Assembly (NCBI GenBank): GCA_018389105.1
Contig: JACATO010001534.1
Span: 10,001-74,000 of the forward strand
From: Nautilus pompilius
Lineage: Eukaryota; Mollusca; Cephalopoda; Nautilida; Nautilidae
Direction: 5' to 3'
Length of the DNA: 64,000 nucleotides
Shown here: piece after piece, positions 1 through 11,700 of the stretch
Layout of the letters: every line of letters starts with the position of its first letter
Numbering within the stretch: position 1 is the stretch's first letter
The notes under the pieces: generated by a model
Database searches by the model: none
What the model was told of the DNA's origin: nothing
What the model saw: only the letters and a program-made list of their open reading frames with translations
Translations under genes and position numbers: made by a program

Positions 1-38
1 TCTTTCAACTTGCGCCTGTGTGATTTTGGGAAACTTTT

Positions 39-263
39 CTACATATACTCAAACCCTCTGGCATTTCTCTTCCCTAGTGTCTTTACAAACTGTTTCATCA
101 GTCCAAGCTTTATGTGCAAAGGAGGCAATAGGACATTACATGGATCTACAAGAGGTGTATTCTTGACGCTAGACAGTCCTGGCTGGTATGATGTTCTTGT
201 CTGCCAGTTTGATTCCGAATAATGTCTGTCAGTTGCCCGACTATCCCATAGACAAAGAAACAA
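39..263 (-). pseudogene. Middle part of the TIR-element protein
   Basis: Reads [12 protein letters not shown], then the conserved block [13 protein letters not shown] and RNARGFEY, then continues off the left edge. The same segment is intact in the second copy at 38280-38510. It lies in a different frame from the upstream part (241-432, ending with LMGMQ), so the gene is frameshifted between them. Confidence 0.75.
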
Positions 264-717
264 CAGTATTTTGTGAAACTGACTGCATTCCCATTAACAT
301 TCCAATGACTTTTAAATCTCCATATATTTCCCATGAGTATCTTTCATAGGCAATGGCATGAAGTAAAAGTTCCATATTCTCATATGGTTCATGAAGATGA
401 ACGGAGTGTGCAATAGGAATGGAGGGCTTCAAATTACCATTATGGAGAAGTACAGCTTTTAATCTTCGTTTTCAAGAGTCAATAAACAAACGCCACTCTG
501 CAGGATGATGATTTTGTGATAAACATTCGAAAAGTCCATCGATGTTACTGCAAAAGCAAAGCGGGCCTTCAACAGAAAAACACGTTTGTAGAACCACATT
601 TCTCTGCTGAAAATAAGTTATACGAACACCCGTGCTCTAGCAGATACTTCTCCTTCAGTCTTGATGCCAACAGTTCTGCTTTATCTTTTGAGAGGGATAG
701 GTCTCTGACAAGGTCAT

Positions 718-1212
718 TCAGTTCAGCTTGGGAAAATTCTGAGGTTCAAAGCTATCGTCATCAGCCACGTAATCTTCCTCAGCAGCACTATCGTGACAGT
801 CAGCATCATCATCTGATGTTTCAATACCATCATCTGGTGGAACTGGAATTGGCAGACTTCCATTGTGAGGCACAGGTCTCATTGCAGAATCCAAATTGGG
901 ATACACAATTTTGTGTTTATTCTTCATAGAAAATCCTCTGACATTTACTTTGCAAAAATAACAGTCATTAAAATGGTCTTTCGGCTCCCTCCATATCATT
1001 GGAATGGCAAAAGGCATGGACTTCTTCCTCTTATTGAACCAGTCACGTAAGCCATTTGAGCAAGCTGAGCAGATAAAATGTGGTGCCCATAACTTGTCCT
1101 GATCTCCAAGAGGACAGTCAAAGTATAGCTTATAAATCTTCTTGATCTCTGGTGTTATTGTACGTTTTTGAGCTTTCACAATAAATTGTTCCACAGACAT
1201 AACAAAACACAT
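718..1212 (-). pseudogene. N-terminal half of the TIR-element protein, frameshifted
   Basis: This open stretch of 164 codons carries the CxxC pairs of the family (HFICSACSNGL, CYFCKVNVRGF), the PFAIPMIWREP block, the YPNLDSAMRPVPHNG block and an acidic tail. The true start is upstream, at an ATG near 1236 followed by CRNPPDVFCYVC in another frame. A single-base shift near 1190 separates the two frames. A second shift lies around 280, between the LMGMQ block and the CLWDSRA block. No function beyond transposition is inferred. Confidence 0.75.
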
Positions 1213-1664
1213 CAGGAGGATTTCTACACTGTCTTGACATTGTTAACACCTGTAAAACAAGTAAGGAAATAGATACAAACGGTTATACTTATATTGAATT
1301 TGAGATGATGAAATATTTCATCAGACCAATTATGACTGGACAATTTGAGATGTTGAAATACCTATTTCATCATCAGACAAAACTTGATCGGTTAATTTAA
1401 GATGATGAAATATTGCATCTGAACTATGCAGCAATGATAATGTAGTTTATTTTAAAGGTGTGTCTCCATCATGTAAATGAAATACATGCATACACGTCAT
1501 TAATTGGAATTTCTATATAATGCATGAGCTAAAACCAGAAAACTTTCTCATCTTGAAAACTGTACGTGATGTAAAAAAACTAATTGTATATTTGAAATCA
1601 GCATTAAAAACCACACTAAGTACACCTTGACACGTGCTTGATGGAAAACACTTGTTGACCAGTG

Positions 1665-4600
1665 TAATTACTTCAACCAAGTGCGGTCAGGCTCATTGGT
1701 AAGCGACTCCCACCAAGAGGAAGAGAACACGGAGAAATGTGCGAACGCTTCAGGTTAGGTTCGATATGACGAAGGATGGCGTCAGGGACAACAGACCTGG
1801 CGTGATCTTTGTCAGTGCGCTAAGCGGCGAGGCGCCCGCCCCCCCCTTTGAGCCGAGTCCTCTGTAAGCTCCACCACCTTGTTATGAGATAGGTAGTTAA
1901 CGCCTTGTCAGTAGAATAAATTATGGCCACCAGTCACAGCTGAAGCAGATTTATCTCTGCAGAGTACACCGACGCGATCGGCGGTGACATCTCTTTGAAG
2001 TTATTCAATAATAATAATTAACAATAATAATGTAATTTAAAAAAAAAAAACAAACTAAAAAGGGGAAGTAACCCCGTACATCTCACGTGACAGAGTCGTG
2101 GACGTGGTAGAAAATGTACACATTCGCTGTTAGGTTGTGCGAAATATCACTGTGTGTGGAACTTTAAGGGATCGACAGAAATCGGTGAAGAAGGAAAAGT
2201 GGGGGCCCCCAGCTCTTCGTTTGTAGTTTACCTGGGGACTAAGAAATAAAAGAAACTAGAAAGATCGCTCAAGATATTGAGAATGAAACTTTCTTTTAAA
2301 AAAATAAATAAATAATAATGATAAAAATGAGTAAGTTCTTTTCAAAATTATTGTAACGCTTTATTTATCTATTTATTCAAGTTGTTGGTAAAGAAAAACC
2401 CTGAAAAGGGAAATATACTATAAAAGTTTAAAAGCCAAACTTCTCTTAAGGTCATCGTGTGTTTTCAATGACGTCAGATCTCAGGAAGAAGTTTCAATAT
2501 TCATTATGTGGCTAAATGGCCTGTTTGGCTGGATGCTAATAATTATATCTGTGTATAATATATAAATATCATAAAAATATATATATAACAGTGATAATAG
2601 ATGTAAATAACAATCATCTAATATAAGCCATTTGTCATTCTTTCTTTTATGGAGAGGCGATTTGAATTTCAGTTTCCCTATGGCCCGTCTCATATTCAGG
2701 CCCTCTCAAATATAGTTAACCCTCCACGTCATTTTTGTCCAGTAACTCTGTATTTCAGATATTCATCCTTGCATCGTTTCGTTCCCGCCCACCCTGGTTC
2801 AAACAATAAAAACCGATTGTTAGCTTCTGCGGGTTACCAGCAGCCATTGATCGAATGCGTCAAGAGATAATAGAACTGTCATCAGCCGCCTTTCTGAAGG
2901 TGTCGATTCGTTCTGGTTCATAAATTTCCCAGCTGATGTATTTCGCTTTTTATCTCGTCGAGTGTCCTTGGTTGAATTATTTCACATCTTGTTAACCTGG
3001 ACAGTCTAAAGACGATACGGTAACCAATCCTCTTTTTTTAAAAAAATATTATTATTACTGAAACTCTCGTGCAGTACACAGTGCATTGAGTTCATGGGAA
3101 TGAAGTTTCCATTTAATGGTACTGTGTTGTTGGCGTTAGTGTGTTCAGATATTGATCAGCGGGGAACAAAAAGAACACTTGGTAGCTTATTAAAATAAAT
3201 AAGTCATCAGTATTGATTTGCATCTTACTAAATTCATTCAAACCTTATACAGGAAAATTGTAGTTTTAACAAGAAAACATTTAAGGTGGGTTGTCTACCC
3301 CTGGTTTTTTTTAATAGCAAGGCCAGCGAAAGCCGAGTCTAATACGTGTTTTCAAGTGTTTTGTGTGTTTGTTTGTACATCACTCTTTCGCGGCTGAACA
3401 CAGCCCCTAGAGATCCCAAATCTTGGGGGCAGGTCGTTCAGAATCTGGGCAAGGTTTTAAGCTACTGTACATATATTGGCCTTGAAGGCTACTTTTAAAA
3501 AGCCTTATAGATTACACTTAGTTCACCGCACTCATCCAAAATAGGAGACCTGGCATCCTCGAATTATAATGAAGGTACCTCGGGATCAAAGGCAGGATCC
3601 AAGGATACAAGAACCTGGCCTCAAAGGTCAACAAAGGCCACCTTTCATGGTTCAGAGCTACTACAGCTTTTCAAGGTAGTCATTCAACTGAGAAGTGACC
3701 ACAAATTTCGATTCTTTGACAGTCGGCCTTGAAAAAACATCAACGGCAGGTTCTGATATTACACACAGTATAACTTTGAAAACCGAGAATTAAAATGTAT
3801 TTACTAGTTTGCTACAGGTTTGCCGTCATCTTATAAGCCGGCCCCGTATTGGTCAGGTAGTTTTTCAGATTCCAAAACAAGTCAGCTAAAATAGACCATT
3901 ATGCAATTTTAAAGAGCCTTTGTTTTCTTATGGTTCTTTTTTTTCAAGATAAAAATCAACTGGGCTTTTATGGAACAAAGTTAGATTTAAATGTGCAGCT
4001 TATAGAATGTTAAGAAATATATCATTAGCACCAATTCGTTGTTTATTCAATGATCATGTTCTTAAACATATAAAATTTCTGTTTTTCAAATTGATGTAAA
4101 AGCCATTTTTTTTTTCCTGTGCAGCACCAGGTGTCCAAGTTGGTTATTTTCATACCCTGTAGTCGGCCATCTGGGTCTTCTCAGCTGCCTACCAGCTCCT
4201 ACACTGTAAGGAAGCTCACATGCGTTTGGGTGTTCACATGTAACGTGCGAACAGCTATCTTCATTTATGAGGTGGTGACCACTCATGGCTTTATTCCTGT
4301 TTAAAGGATGTACAAGCTGCAGTTCCTACACTCGCCCCAGGTTCCTGAACTACAAGAGGACGAAGGCAGTTTTTCTTATCATACGGCGGGAATAGATTAA
4401 TTTCAGAGACCAGTGAAATACAAGAGAATAGAAAAGGCTGCTATCTTAGCCACGACTGCGTTGCCTGTTGGTTCCGGTTTCACCTAAGAGCTGTAGCGGC
4501 TGAATTGCTGGAACCCATTTTGTACCATAGCCATTGATCGTTGTCAAAGGGTGTGAGTGTCACAGCCGATGTCAATGACAGGGGGGAATCTTTCTGATTA

Positions 4601-4940
4601 CATCACAGTGATAAAGAATCTGTCTGCAACATGTTTTTTTGAGGTTTCTTGTTGGACAGTTTACATTACAGGATTGATTGGTTGCAGATTCAATCAGCCA
4701 TAAATGTATCATAAACCGCTGTTTGTCGAGGAGTGAAAATTTCCTGCTGCATCTGGCATTGCATTAGCCATGCGGTTGGCTCATGAAATGGGATCCTGTG
4801 TCCAAGTCATGTGTTGCATCTATAGATATAGGAAGACATCCAGATGGTGAATGTAGGATTGAAGACAGACACAATTTGCTTTAAATACAAAAAGAAAGTG
4901 TCAATGTGCCATAAAAAAAGAAGAAATAAGTACATTAAAA
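1665..4940. other. No recognised gene
   Basis: Mixed composition: 1680-2000 is moderately GC-rich with many CpG, while 2000-2640 is A/T-rich. No splice-consistent exon and no convincing domain was seen on either strand. Short open frames (2481-2693 minus, 2649-2870 plus, 4086-4304 both strands) show no family features. The promoter and first exons of the large gene could lie here, but nothing in the sequence marks them. Confidence 0.5.
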
Positions 4941-5870
4941 TGGCTGGCTCAGGGAAATCAAAGCTGATGATGTATCAGTAGATGACAAAGCTTTCAGTTT
5001 GTATGCTTATCATTGTTCTTCCAAACCATCTGGACAATGTAGACTTACTGGTGCAAAGCGTTCCTATTACTATGTTAGTAGATATCAGTGCTGCTACACT
5101 GCTTATCATTCTTGGATGCTGCACAGCAAAACATTTTCACATGTCTGTTTACTTTCTAGTAAGACACCATTATCAATTTACAGAAAAGAGAAATGCCGCT
5201 CAATGGGTATTACTGATGTGCAGGCAGATACAAGAATCAGCATATAATAAATACTGCTGTTCTTACTGAGGGTAATAGTCCTGCTATTTTGGGAAGATGG
5301 TGGCTGGCTTTTAATGAGGCCAAAAATAAAACTATGACTTGAAGTAGTTCTGCAGAAACACAAAACCTGTATGGAGATGATAAGAAAATGGGTGTAATCA
5401 AAGGACTTAAGCTGACATAGGAATAGAAAGGTCAAGGCTCTTTATACCCAGAAAGAAGCCGTGCAGTTGAAGTCAGGATAGTTAGAAAAAAAATTGTATC
5501 ATTTTGAAACTAAAAGTGACAATAATACTTGTCATGCCAAATGTTTATGGAAGTATTCAAGTATGTGGGGATTTCAAAGTGCTACCAGACAAAGAAATGT
5601 ACAGTATACCTTGCTGAACCCAAAGGATTTATCAGCTTCTGGCCAAACCTTGTTTACCAACATTGGACTAATCATCTCATGGCATGACAAAATCTTTCAT
5701 ATTTAATATCATGTGATAATGACCATGCACAGATCACTCAGAGCCGAAATGTGATGTGCTTTAGTTGGCTATTTAACTGAATGAGATCTAATGCTATCTG
5801 GACAGCCATAAATAAAGATGTAACACTGACAAAGGTAGTCTGCTTGTGTAGGATGGCCAGAACACAAATG
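4940..5870 (+). mobile_element. Decayed Gypsy-type LTR retrotransposon pol fragment
   Basis: Three pieces in the right order and strand suggest Ty3/Gypsy pol. A protease-like core sits at 5056-5112 (MLVDISAATLLI, where the usual D-T/S-G is lost). A reverse-transcriptase start is at 5557-5600 (VCGDFKVLPDKE), followed in a shifted frame at 5605-5680 by NPKDLSASGQTLFTNIGL, matching the PEDL-FAxLxGxxxFTKIDL region. A pre-integrase-like stretch (KDVTLTKVV) is near 5815-5835. Stops and frameshifts separate the pieces. No LTRs were identified. Old and non-functional. Confidence 0.5.
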
Positions 5871-7058
5871 AAAAACTACAGCCTTATTTGGTAGATGAAT
5901 TGTAATTCCTGTCTATCATAAAATATTTTTGATAGATACCAATGCTAACATTGAATATGAGATCATTAATTTGAAGCTACTTGAGATGGCCAGATGAAAA
6001 TATATGTAAATGATGACAAGCAATACTTTTCACACAATCTGGCTTGACCAAAGCCACCAGTTTCTCCCTTGCAACTGTGGAATTGGCCATGTTGCATGTG
6101 TAAGCAAGTGCATGAGAGTTTTGTGACCAGAAAGGATAAAATATTCCTAATTTTGATGGATAAGTCATTTAGGTTGACAGATTTCTTTTTCAATGAAGAT
6201 TATAGCTACAAAAACACTGGGTATGTTAACAGTTTTATTTGTTTGCATCCTCAATTTCAGGTAATTTTAATGGTATTGTGTACAAATGAACCATCCGTAC
6301 AGCATTCAGCAATGCTGCAGAAATAGGACTTAAGCAAGTTGCTGATGTGTTTTACCATTTGCAGACCATCAGTTTTTTTTTTGGGGGGGTGGGTGGTTTA
6401 AGTTTGCTAATATAAATACTGTTCTTTACAGATGGACAACCTGCTGCTGCTTTGTGTCTATACCTAAACCTGGGACCCACTATGATTTAAGCAGGTTCGG
6501 GGAAGAGTTAAATCGGGGGGGGCCCCCGCGGGGACAACAACAACAACAACACAAAGACAAAGTAGCAGGTTCCCTGCAGATGAAGCAGCTATGGTGTGGA
6601 CACTGATGGTTCTGCAAAGCGGGTTCCAGCTGTCATCACAACTCCCAGTAGCGCGCAGGCCGCCACCGTCGACTGCTTGTTCACCTTATTATTTATTTAT
6701 TTATTTATTTATTATGCTGGTTTATCTTCGACTTCTGTTCCGGAGGAGGAGGAGGAGGCGGCCGCGTGCTCGGAAGCTTTTCCTCGGCCCTCGATCAAGC
6801 AGAGTTGCGTCCCTTAGTTCCGCCGCCAGACACAGAGAACTTCTCTCCTCGGCGGGACCCCCAGCGATTCACACACGGGTAACTCGGGGGTCTCCCCTCC
6901 CCCCTACCTAACCCCCTACTCACCCCCCAGTAGCGCCGAATTCCCACCCATAAAGACCCTTTGAAAAATTCCTTCAAATTTTCTCCTTTTTTTCTTCCCC
7001 TTTTTCTTTATTTCCATTAAACAACAACAACAACAACAACAACAACACAAATATGCAG
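5871..7058. other. No confirmed gene; start of GC-rich island
   Basis: AT-rich until about 6480, then GC- and CpG-rich. It contains a G/C homopolymer stretch near 6513-6534, (CAA)n at 6537-6551, (ATTT)n at 6689-6712, a GAG/GGA run at 6744-6758, and (CAA)n at 7021-7047. The earlier exons of the large gene (signal peptide, first half of EMI) may be here or further left. A GC-rich open frame ending at a GT near 6879 has compatible phase but no EMI-like residues, so I do not call it. Confidence 0.5.
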
Positions 7059-7120
7059 GCGAACTCCGATGAAGGTGACTGAGTGCTGCAGTGGCTACGA
7101 GGGGAGGGACTGCGATCTGC
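7059..7120 (+). CDS. Exon 1 seen: C-terminal end of EMI domain
   Basis: Reads [20 protein letters not shown], the CC-G-Y-x-G-x-x-C end of an EMI domain. Acceptor ATATGCAG, donor GTGAGT. It starts with one base of a split codon and ends in phase 1. The upstream EMI exon was not found. The pyrimidine tract (6985-7016) is separated from the AG by a CAA repeat. Confidence 0.7.
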
Positions 7121-7431
7121 GTGAGTATGGCTGCTTACTACTACTGTTCGAGGGGAGGGGAGGGGGCCCGCCCGCGGTGGAAGCCAGATCCTGGTCCGTC
7201 CACCATGAGACAGACAGCCATTAGCCGCTCGCCTGTCGGCCAGTTGATCCTATCGCCGCCGTCAGGGCCCCCTCCTCCTCCCCTGCTCGCCTGCTTCCTT
7301 CGCGGGGACGGGGGGTGGGCGAGCTCGGGTGGAGGCGGAGGAGACGACGACGGGGGCTTTCCCGCCCCCCCCTCTCCCTCCGCTGTAGCTGAGAGAGGCT
7401 GCGAGGGGTTTGATGTTTTGTCGTGACGGTG

Positions 7432-7465
<34 letters not shown>

Positions 7466-7700
7466 TAATAATAAGATAATAATAATGATAATAATAATGA
7501 TATATGATAATAATAATGATAATAATAATAATAATAATGATGATGATAATGATTAATATAATAATAATAATAATGATAATAATAATAATAATAATAATAA
7601 TTAATAATAATATAATAATGATGATAATAATAATAATGATGATGATAATGATAATAATATGATAATAATAATAATAATAATGATGATGATGATGATAATG

Positions 7701-7732
<32 letters not shown>

Positions 7733-8736
7733 AATGATAATAATAATAAATAATAATAATGATGATGATAATGATAATAATAATAATGATGATGATGATA
7801 ATAATAATGATGATAATAATAATAATAATAATAATAATGATAATAATAATAATAATAATAATGATGATGATATAATAATGATGATAATAATAATAATAAT
7901 GATGATGATGATAATGATAATAATAATGATGATAATAATAATAATAATGATGATGATGATAATGATAATGATAATGATGATTGATAATAATAATAATAAT
8001 GATGATAATGATGATAATAATGATAATAATAATAATAATAATAAAATAATAATAATAATAATAATAATAATGATGATAATGATGATGCTGTGACCACCTT
8101 TTAATGATGCTGACACCGCATCGCGCCCCACCGCTGGAAGCAGACGACAGGCGGGTGGTTAGTCGCCGGAAGGGGGTTAACCTGTGTGAAGAAGAAGTTG
8201 TTGGTGGTGTGTTTTTTTCCCCAGCCGGTTATCGGTCCGTCTTCTGCCGAGCCTCATCCCCTCCTCCTCTTCTTCTTCTTTTCTGGTCCGTGCAGCCATT
8301 TGCAGTCCGCCGTGCGCCAACAATGGCACCTGTGGGTCCCCTGACAACTGTACCTGCCCCGCGGGGTTCGTCGGCTACCGGTGTGAAGACGACACAAGCA
8401 GTAAGTGCTTTCTCTTCTCTTCTCTTCCCCCCCCCCCAGCCCCTAGACCCCACCCCCCCCGTCCTCTTTGAAGTGTGTTTAGGTTGTAGCTGTGAAAGAA
8501 CCCGGGACCCTTGATGCTGGGGTTCCGGGGTTTCCTCCGTCCGCCCCCTGCTGACACTGGCAGAGAGAGAGTTTGCCACCACCTCGACCCTCCCAGAGGG
8601 ACCCTGGGGGCTGGAGACCGGCTTCGGGGATTAAAAGGTAAGAAGCCACGTGACAGCGACGACGCCCATTGTTTACCCGGTGACCACCAACAAACTCCCC
8701 AACGTCGACCCTGTTCCAGCCCCCTCCTCCCCTTAA

Positions 8737-8775
<39 letters not shown>

Positions 8776-11700
8776 CTGTGCTCTGTTATCCCCGTTCGTT
8801 GTCTTGCAGAAGTCAGCGCTGCTCTACACTACTGCTACAGGTCGACCCAGTGCTTTGGGGAGAAGGCTTCTGGGAAGGCGGCCGGGGTGCTGAGCTACTC
8901 CGAGTGCTGCGGCGGCGGGGTGGCAGGGAGCTGGGGTCTGACCGGCTCCGAGTGCCAGAAGTGTTCCAACGTGAACGGCAGTAAGTGTGGACCCCTCCCC
9001 CCTCCTATTTGTTACGGCTTCCGCCCGCCCCCTCTTTACCTCCTCTAAACCTCCTTGTTTGTTGTTGTTTCCTTCCAGCCGAGGTCAACGTGGTCAGGCA
9101 GGTCTATAACCTGGGGTTTGCAACCTGTCGCAATTTCGGCCCGTACAGTTTCCGAACGTTCGATGGCCTGCTCTTCGACTTCGCCGGCTCCTGTGACTAC
9201 ACCCTGGTGATGAAGACGGGCTCGTGGAACATCGACTTAAAAATAATAAACTGTACATCCTTTTCCAGCTGTTCTAAAGTAAGTCCCCCCCCACCACCAC
9301 CACACCACACACACACCACACACGGGTACCACCAGACAAAGATATAGACGAAAACCTAAACTTCATTTTATTTCTATTTGTTACAAGAATAAAAAGTATA
9401 AGTACAATTCTGAAAAAAAACAAACAAACAACAACCTGTTGTTCTTAATTACGAACTCCAAGATGTACAGTATACCTGCAGGGTGACCCCCCCACCCCAC
9501 TTGGTGGAATTAAACTAACAAAAGAATTTATGCCCAAGTCTTGGTGGAATTTTATATATTTGGTCACATGGCTTTTTGTAGGTGTGAATTAATCATTATA
9601 AAATTACACACACATTGTCTAATCAGACTTTTTAATAAAGATATAAAGGAAAAAGGAAGAAAAAATAAACAAGCAGCATTACTTTGTAAGAGAAACAGCA
9701 GAAGATGATAATGTTTAATATGTATATTGGAAATCCTGTCTTTTAAAAGCAGACCAACGAGTTAGATATTACAGTTTTAAAAGAGAGACTAGTATTTGGT
9801 CCCCCTGTTTGGCTAAACTTTAAATAGAAGTGACCATTTAGTTGCATATTTCCACTAACTGTCAGAATAAAGCCAAAGAGAGTAACTGAGGAAATAAGGC
9901 TAAATTTACCTGCAGTCTGAAAATATTAACTTTTGTAATGTTCTCCATCAGTTTTTTAAGAAAAACTAATGATGAGAACTGCAGCATTTTGTTTTACTTT
10001 GTTAATTTTTTGAAAATATGAAATCTCTAAAAGAAAGTTTGCTTTTATTGTTCTTAGGTAAGTTATTTTGCATTTTGTTAACTTACACGTTAAATCTTTA
10101 ATATGATTGAAAACTTAAATTACCTTTAAATTGATTTTAACACTTTTTGACTTTATGACACTATTAATTACAAAATATTAAGTTCCCTTATAAAATGTGT
10201 GTTGGATAACCATTTTGTTTTAACACTTTTTTGTTGTTGAAAATACAAGCTTATCAGTAAAAAAAAACCTTTATTAGTCAGAGATAAGACTGCATTGTAA
10301 TATATGTATTTAAATGTAAGTTGATCAATTACATTTTGCATAAAATCAAGTATTTAAATTTCCAATTAATTTAAAAAATTTATATAAACTGTTTTTATGC
10401 TATATATATATACATTGATAATATTGTCTCACACAAACATTAAAATAGTGATAATGCAAAATTTTTCCTGATTTATAAAAAAAAACCAACAAATTTTGGT
10501 TTACTTTTTCAAGTTAATATAGCTGAGAAGAAAGGTCAAATTAACACATTGGGTGGGCTATACAAGTGGTGCTACCATTCCCAACTTTAGAACCCACTAG
10601 AATGTTTAAATATATGATTGATTCTTTTATGTTATTTAAGTAGTTACACTGTAATGTGTTTACTTGCCACAAAACCAGCACACTACATATACAAGTTGTG
10701 GTTTTAAAATTTGAAGATAATTTTTATTTCTACTAGTCAAGTTAGTAATCTTTATTTTATTTTCTTTTTTATACATAAAAACAAGTTTTTTTTTTTAGTA
10801 TCATTGTATCTAACCTGCTCTCTCTCTCTCTCTCCATAAACATGGTTAACTCTCTGTTTTGTTGCTTTTTGCTATGTAAATTTTCTGTCAATTGCTATGA
10901 CAATAACAGTTAAAATTAATTTCATTGTTGGTTAACTAAAAAGTGATTTATTTATATCTTAAAATATACATAAATTAAAGTTATTTTTTTCTGATTTAAA
11001 GATTTTATTATTTCTAAAATTTATATTGAAGCTAATCATTATCCTCTTGCGCATGCAGAATGACAGAAGGTATTATTAACTGAATGAAGAGGATGTAATA
11101 CCTTGTTTGAAGTTTGGGGAAAAAAAATGGAGGTATCTTGTACCTGTGTATAAACAGGCTAAATAGCATTGATTTCATCAGGGCAAGAACATAGAGTACC
11201 AAGAGAGAAATCACATACAATCACATGCACTAAACCCAGTCCAGATCCATTGAGAATCTAGTATGCTACATGTGCTATTCCATTGCTCATTGAAGCTGAT
11301 AGTTACTATCTTAGATATTATTTAAATCTCAGTCCTTTACCAATGAGTGAGACACACAGTATCTACTCATAAATTGTTAGTTGTGAAATAATCAGCTTAA
11401 AGTTAATGAAAAACACTTGGAAAATATACGTTCTAATTTCTTTGATTTTTCTTTTTTGGGAGGAGAAATACCATCTTGCAAAGAATAAAAATATCGTTTA
11501 AATCATTCAAATTATATGGAAATATTTCCCCTCCTTTTATGTGACAGATTCTTTTGTAATGCCAAATATCATATCTATTGGTAACACCTAATTGCTGAAA
11601 TTCAATAAAAGGCCTCAAAATTATATTCTTGCTAATGATTTTTAATGAGTCCATGAACTGATTAAATATTTTTCATTTTCTACCAAGTTTAATTACATTC

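Larger units (their letters stand above)
1..1664 (-). mobile_element. 2.4-kb TIR DNA element, copy 1 (5' part, cut by window edge)
   Basis: The minus strand begins at a terminal repeat (CACTGGTCAACAA, plus strand 1652-1664) and runs leftwards off the window. About 300 bp of subterminal sequence precede the coding region. The same terminus and coding region recur in the other orientation at 37680-39268, which defines the element. Combining the two copies gives a full length near 2.4 kb. The encoded protein belongs to a family I know from many arthropod genomes as uncharacterised, transposase-like proteins with CxxC zinc-binding motifs and a conserved [13 protein letters not shown] block. Superfamily not assigned. 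The reading frame is broken, so this copy is dead. Confidence 0.8.

Noticed and set aside
516-929. 137-codon plus-strand frame
   Set aside because: Antisense shadow of the TIR-element protein coding sequence.
718-1212. Host gene coding for a zinc-finger protein
   Set aside because: The same protein family occurs with terminal repeats at 37680-39268, so it is transposon-derived.
4999-5247. Frame with SRYQCCYTAY resembling the CC end of an EMI domain
   Set aside because: No matching splice sites or EMI context; the other frame of the same DNA gives a protease-like Gypsy motif, which fits its neighbours better.
6735-6878. Candidate upstream exon ending at GTAACT with the right phase for exon 1
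   Set aside because: It has no cysteines or aromatic EMI residues and begins in a GAG/GGA repeat; phase agreement alone is weak.
7141-8131. Long open frames on both strands (up to 318 codons) over the microsatellite
   Set aside because: They translate to runs of Y/H, I/L/S or N/D from an ATR trinucleotide repeat; open frames there are a by-product of the repeat.
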